This document shows positions 5,173 through 6,672 of a stretch of DNA of 6,672 nt, piece by piece (the first letter of the stretch is position 1; every line of letters starts with the position of its first letter). Origin of the DNA: Pseudomonadota bacterium (GTDB lineage Bacteria > Pseudomonadota > Gammaproteobacteria > Steroidobacterales > Steroidobacteraceae); assembly GCA_028067895.1 (NCBI GenBank), contig JAPTUI010000134.1, positions 1-6,672 of the forward strand, written 5' to 3'. The notes beneath the pieces are model-generated. The model searched no databases, was not told the origin of the DNA, and worked only from the letters and a program-made list of their open reading frames with translations. The translations under genes were made by a program, and so were the position numbers.

Positions 5173-6672
5173 AACCGTGCTCCCAGGTAGGCCGACAGTC
5201 GCAGCAAATCAGCAAATACCCCACCGGCGGTCACCTCGGGACCGGCGCCCGGACCCTGCACGATGAGCGGATTGTCGCAATAGCGGCGCGTGGCGAAGCG
5301 CACCACGTTGTCGGTGAGTGCGATGTTGGCGAAGGCATGATCGGCATCGAACTCGGCCAGTCCTACGCTCGCCTGGCCGTCGGCGCCGAGACGCCCAACG
5401 TAGCGCAACACGCGCCCCTTGTCCCGCGCCGCCTCGAACCGCTCGCGCATGGACGCATCCGAGCGCGGCAGGCGCGTCATGAACTCCTCGATCGAGCCAC
5501 GCTCGAGTCCCGCCGGGACCAGCGACTCGACCCGCACGTCGGATAGCTCGAGTTCCAGGCCCATTTCGCGTCCGAGAATGATCAGCTTGCGCGCCACGTC
5601 CATCCCGGAGAGGTCATCGCGCGGATCCGGCTCGGTGTAGCCGCGCTGGCGCGCATCGCGCACGATGTCCGAGAACGGCGTGCGGCCATCGTAAATGTTG
5701 AACAGGTAGGCGAGCGTGCCGGAGAAAATCCCCTCGATGCTCGCGATCTCATCGCCCGTCTCGCGCAGGTCGCGCAGGGTGTGCACCACCGGCAATCCGG
5801 CCCCCACGGTCGCCTCGTACAGATAGTGTGCAGCGCCGGCACGGCGCGCCTCCTGCAAGGCACGATAGAAAGCCATGTCGGCGCTGTTGGCCTTCTTGTT
5901 CGGCGTGATCACGTGCACGCCGGCGCGCAACCAGTCCGGATACCGGACCGCCACATCGCCGCTCGCCGTGCAGTCGATCAGCACGGTGTGCGGCAGGTAA
6001 TCGACGCGCACGTGCTCGAGGAACCGCTCGAGGTCCGCCGGCACCGTGCTGTGCTCGTACTGCTCGCGCCAGGTGCCGAGTGCGATGCCGGTGTCCCCGA
6101 GCACCATGCGCTTGGAGCCGAGAATGCCACGCACGCGCAGGTCGATCTTGAACTGCTCGCGCAGCCGCTCGCTCTGCGAGGCGATCTGCTCGAGCAGCAC
6201 CTCACCGACGGTGCCCGGACCGATGATGCCCACCGAGAGCGTGTGCGGGGACAGATACAGCCCGGCGTGCGCCGCGCGCAACGCGCGGGTCGCCGAGCGG
6301 CCCTCCACCACCACCGAGATGTTGCGCTCCGAGGCACCCTGCGCGATGGCGCGTACATTCACTCCGCTGGTGCCAAGGGCGCTGAAGACTTTCGCAGCGA
6401 CGCCAGGGGTCCCGGCCATGCCGTCCCCCACGATGGCGAGGATGGCGAGGTCCGGGTCGATCGCGACGCTCTGGATCTGGCCTTCGAGCAGTTCCCGCTC
6501 GAACGCACGCCGGACCACCGCGGCGGCCCGCTCGCCTTCGTTCTGCGGAATGGCGCAGCAGATCGAGTGCTCGGAGCTGCCCTGGGAGATCAGGATCACC
6601 GAGATGCCTTCCTCGCGCAGCGCGCCGAACAGCCGGTGCGCGGTGCCCGGCACGCCGATCATGCCGGCGCCC
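5169..6672 (-). CDS. thrA: Bifunctional aspartate kinase/homoserine dehydrogenase, C-terminal 500 residues
   Basis: Only the 3' part is present; the reading frame continues past the right edge, so the kinase domain is not seen. ATG 6662 is internal, not a start: the frame reads on as GAG upstream, and SGM/GAGM-IGVPG is the usual start of the regulatory region. Numbering from that Met, about 1-125 hold two ACT-type segments (ISQGSSEHSIC at 25-35; VGDGMAG at 78-84; IAQGASERNISVVV at 106-119), which in the family bind threonine for feedback inhibition. Residues 143-497 are homoserine dehydrogenase: NAD(P) loop GIIGPGTVG (145-153), VITPNKKANS (251-260), VGAGLPV (286-292), GIFSGTLAYLFN (311-322) and GYTEPDPRDDLSGMDVARK (341-359). 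The C-terminus VTAGGVFADLLR matches E. coli ThrA closely. The enzyme phosphorylates aspartate and reduces aspartate semialdehyde to homoserine. It is the first gene of the thrABC cluster; its promoter and any leader lie outside the window. Confidence 0.96.
   Translation of the reverse strand, partial: GAGMIGVPGTAHRLFGALREEGISVILISQGSSEHSICCAIPQNEGERAAAVVRRAFERELLEGQIQSVAIDPDLAILAIVGDGMAGTPGVAAKVFSALGTSGVNVRAIAQGASERNISVVVEGRSATRALRAAHAGLYLSPHTLSVGIIGPGTVGEVLLEQIASQSERLREQFKIDLRVRGILGSKRMVLGDTGIALGTWREQYEHSTVPADLERFLEHVRVDYLPHTVLIDCTASGDVAVRYPDWLRAGVHVITPNKKANSADMAFYRALQEARRAGAAHYLYEATVGAGLPVVHTLRDLRETGDEIASIEGIFSGTLAYLFNIYDGRTPFSDIVRDARQRGYTEPDPRDDLSGMDVARKLIILGREMGLELELSDVRVESLVPAGLERGSIEEFMTRLPRSDASMRERFEAARDKGRVLRYVGRLGADGQASVGLAEFDADHAFANIALTDNVVRFATRRYCDNPLIVQGPGAGPEVTAGGVFADLLRLSAYLGARL
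5180..5184 (-). promoter_or_regulatory. Ribosome binding site for thrB inside the thrA 3' end
   Basis: GGGAG on the minus strand lies seven bases before the GTG at 5172-5170. It decides the start of thrB and fits translational coupling to thrA through the 4-base overlap. Confidence 0.7.

Noticed and set aside
4264..5190. A 308-codon open frame on the plus strand opposite thrB
   Set aside because: It is an antisense shadow of homoserine kinase, with a low-complexity charged translation.

Overview
This window is GC-rich chromosomal DNA. It most likely comes from a gammaproteobacterium of the Xanthomonadales or a related group. The grounds are a contiguous thrA-thrB-thrC cluster, a ThrA that fuses aspartate kinase (ACT region visible) to homoserine dehydrogenase, high GC at third codon positions, GTG starts and GGGAG-type ribosome binding sites. 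The taxonomic placement is inference from gene style, not from a search.

Layout. Positions 1-336 (minus strand) hold the first 112 codons of a secreted protein: signal peptide, one chitin-binding type 3 (CBM5/12-like) domain, then a Pro/Thr linker cut by the window edge. Positions 337-852 are non-coding as far as I can see. They contain several palindromes, a triplicated TGTCA motif and, at 759-787, a plausible sigma-70 promoter for the next gene. Positions 853-2268 (plus) encode a complete M20-family zinc metallopeptidase with every metal-binding and catalytic residue in place. It converges, with a 16-bp gap, on a minus-strand gene set that fills the rest of the window. Read in transcription order this set is thrA (3' part only, 6672-5169), thrB (5172-4231), thrC (4205-2901) and a small membrane-anchored NERD-domain protein (2899-2285).

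How the genes work together. ThrA makes aspartyl phosphate and reduces aspartate semialdehyde to homoserine, ThrB phosphorylates homoserine, and ThrC converts O-phosphohomoserine to threonine. The cluster is packed like an operon: thrA and thrB overlap by 4 bp (GTGA), thrB and thrC are 25 bp apart, and thrC and the NERD gene are separated by 1 bp. The operon promoter and any thr leader or attenuator lie beyond the right edge. The NERD protein has no known link to threonine synthesis and may simply ride at the end of the transcript.

Most of the window is ordinary housekeeping sequence. I found no mobile element, CRISPR array, RNA gene or defence island. The points most worth a second look are the NERD gene (altered nuclease motif, 9-bp repeats carrying three in-frame ATGs) and the palindrome-rich intergenic region.
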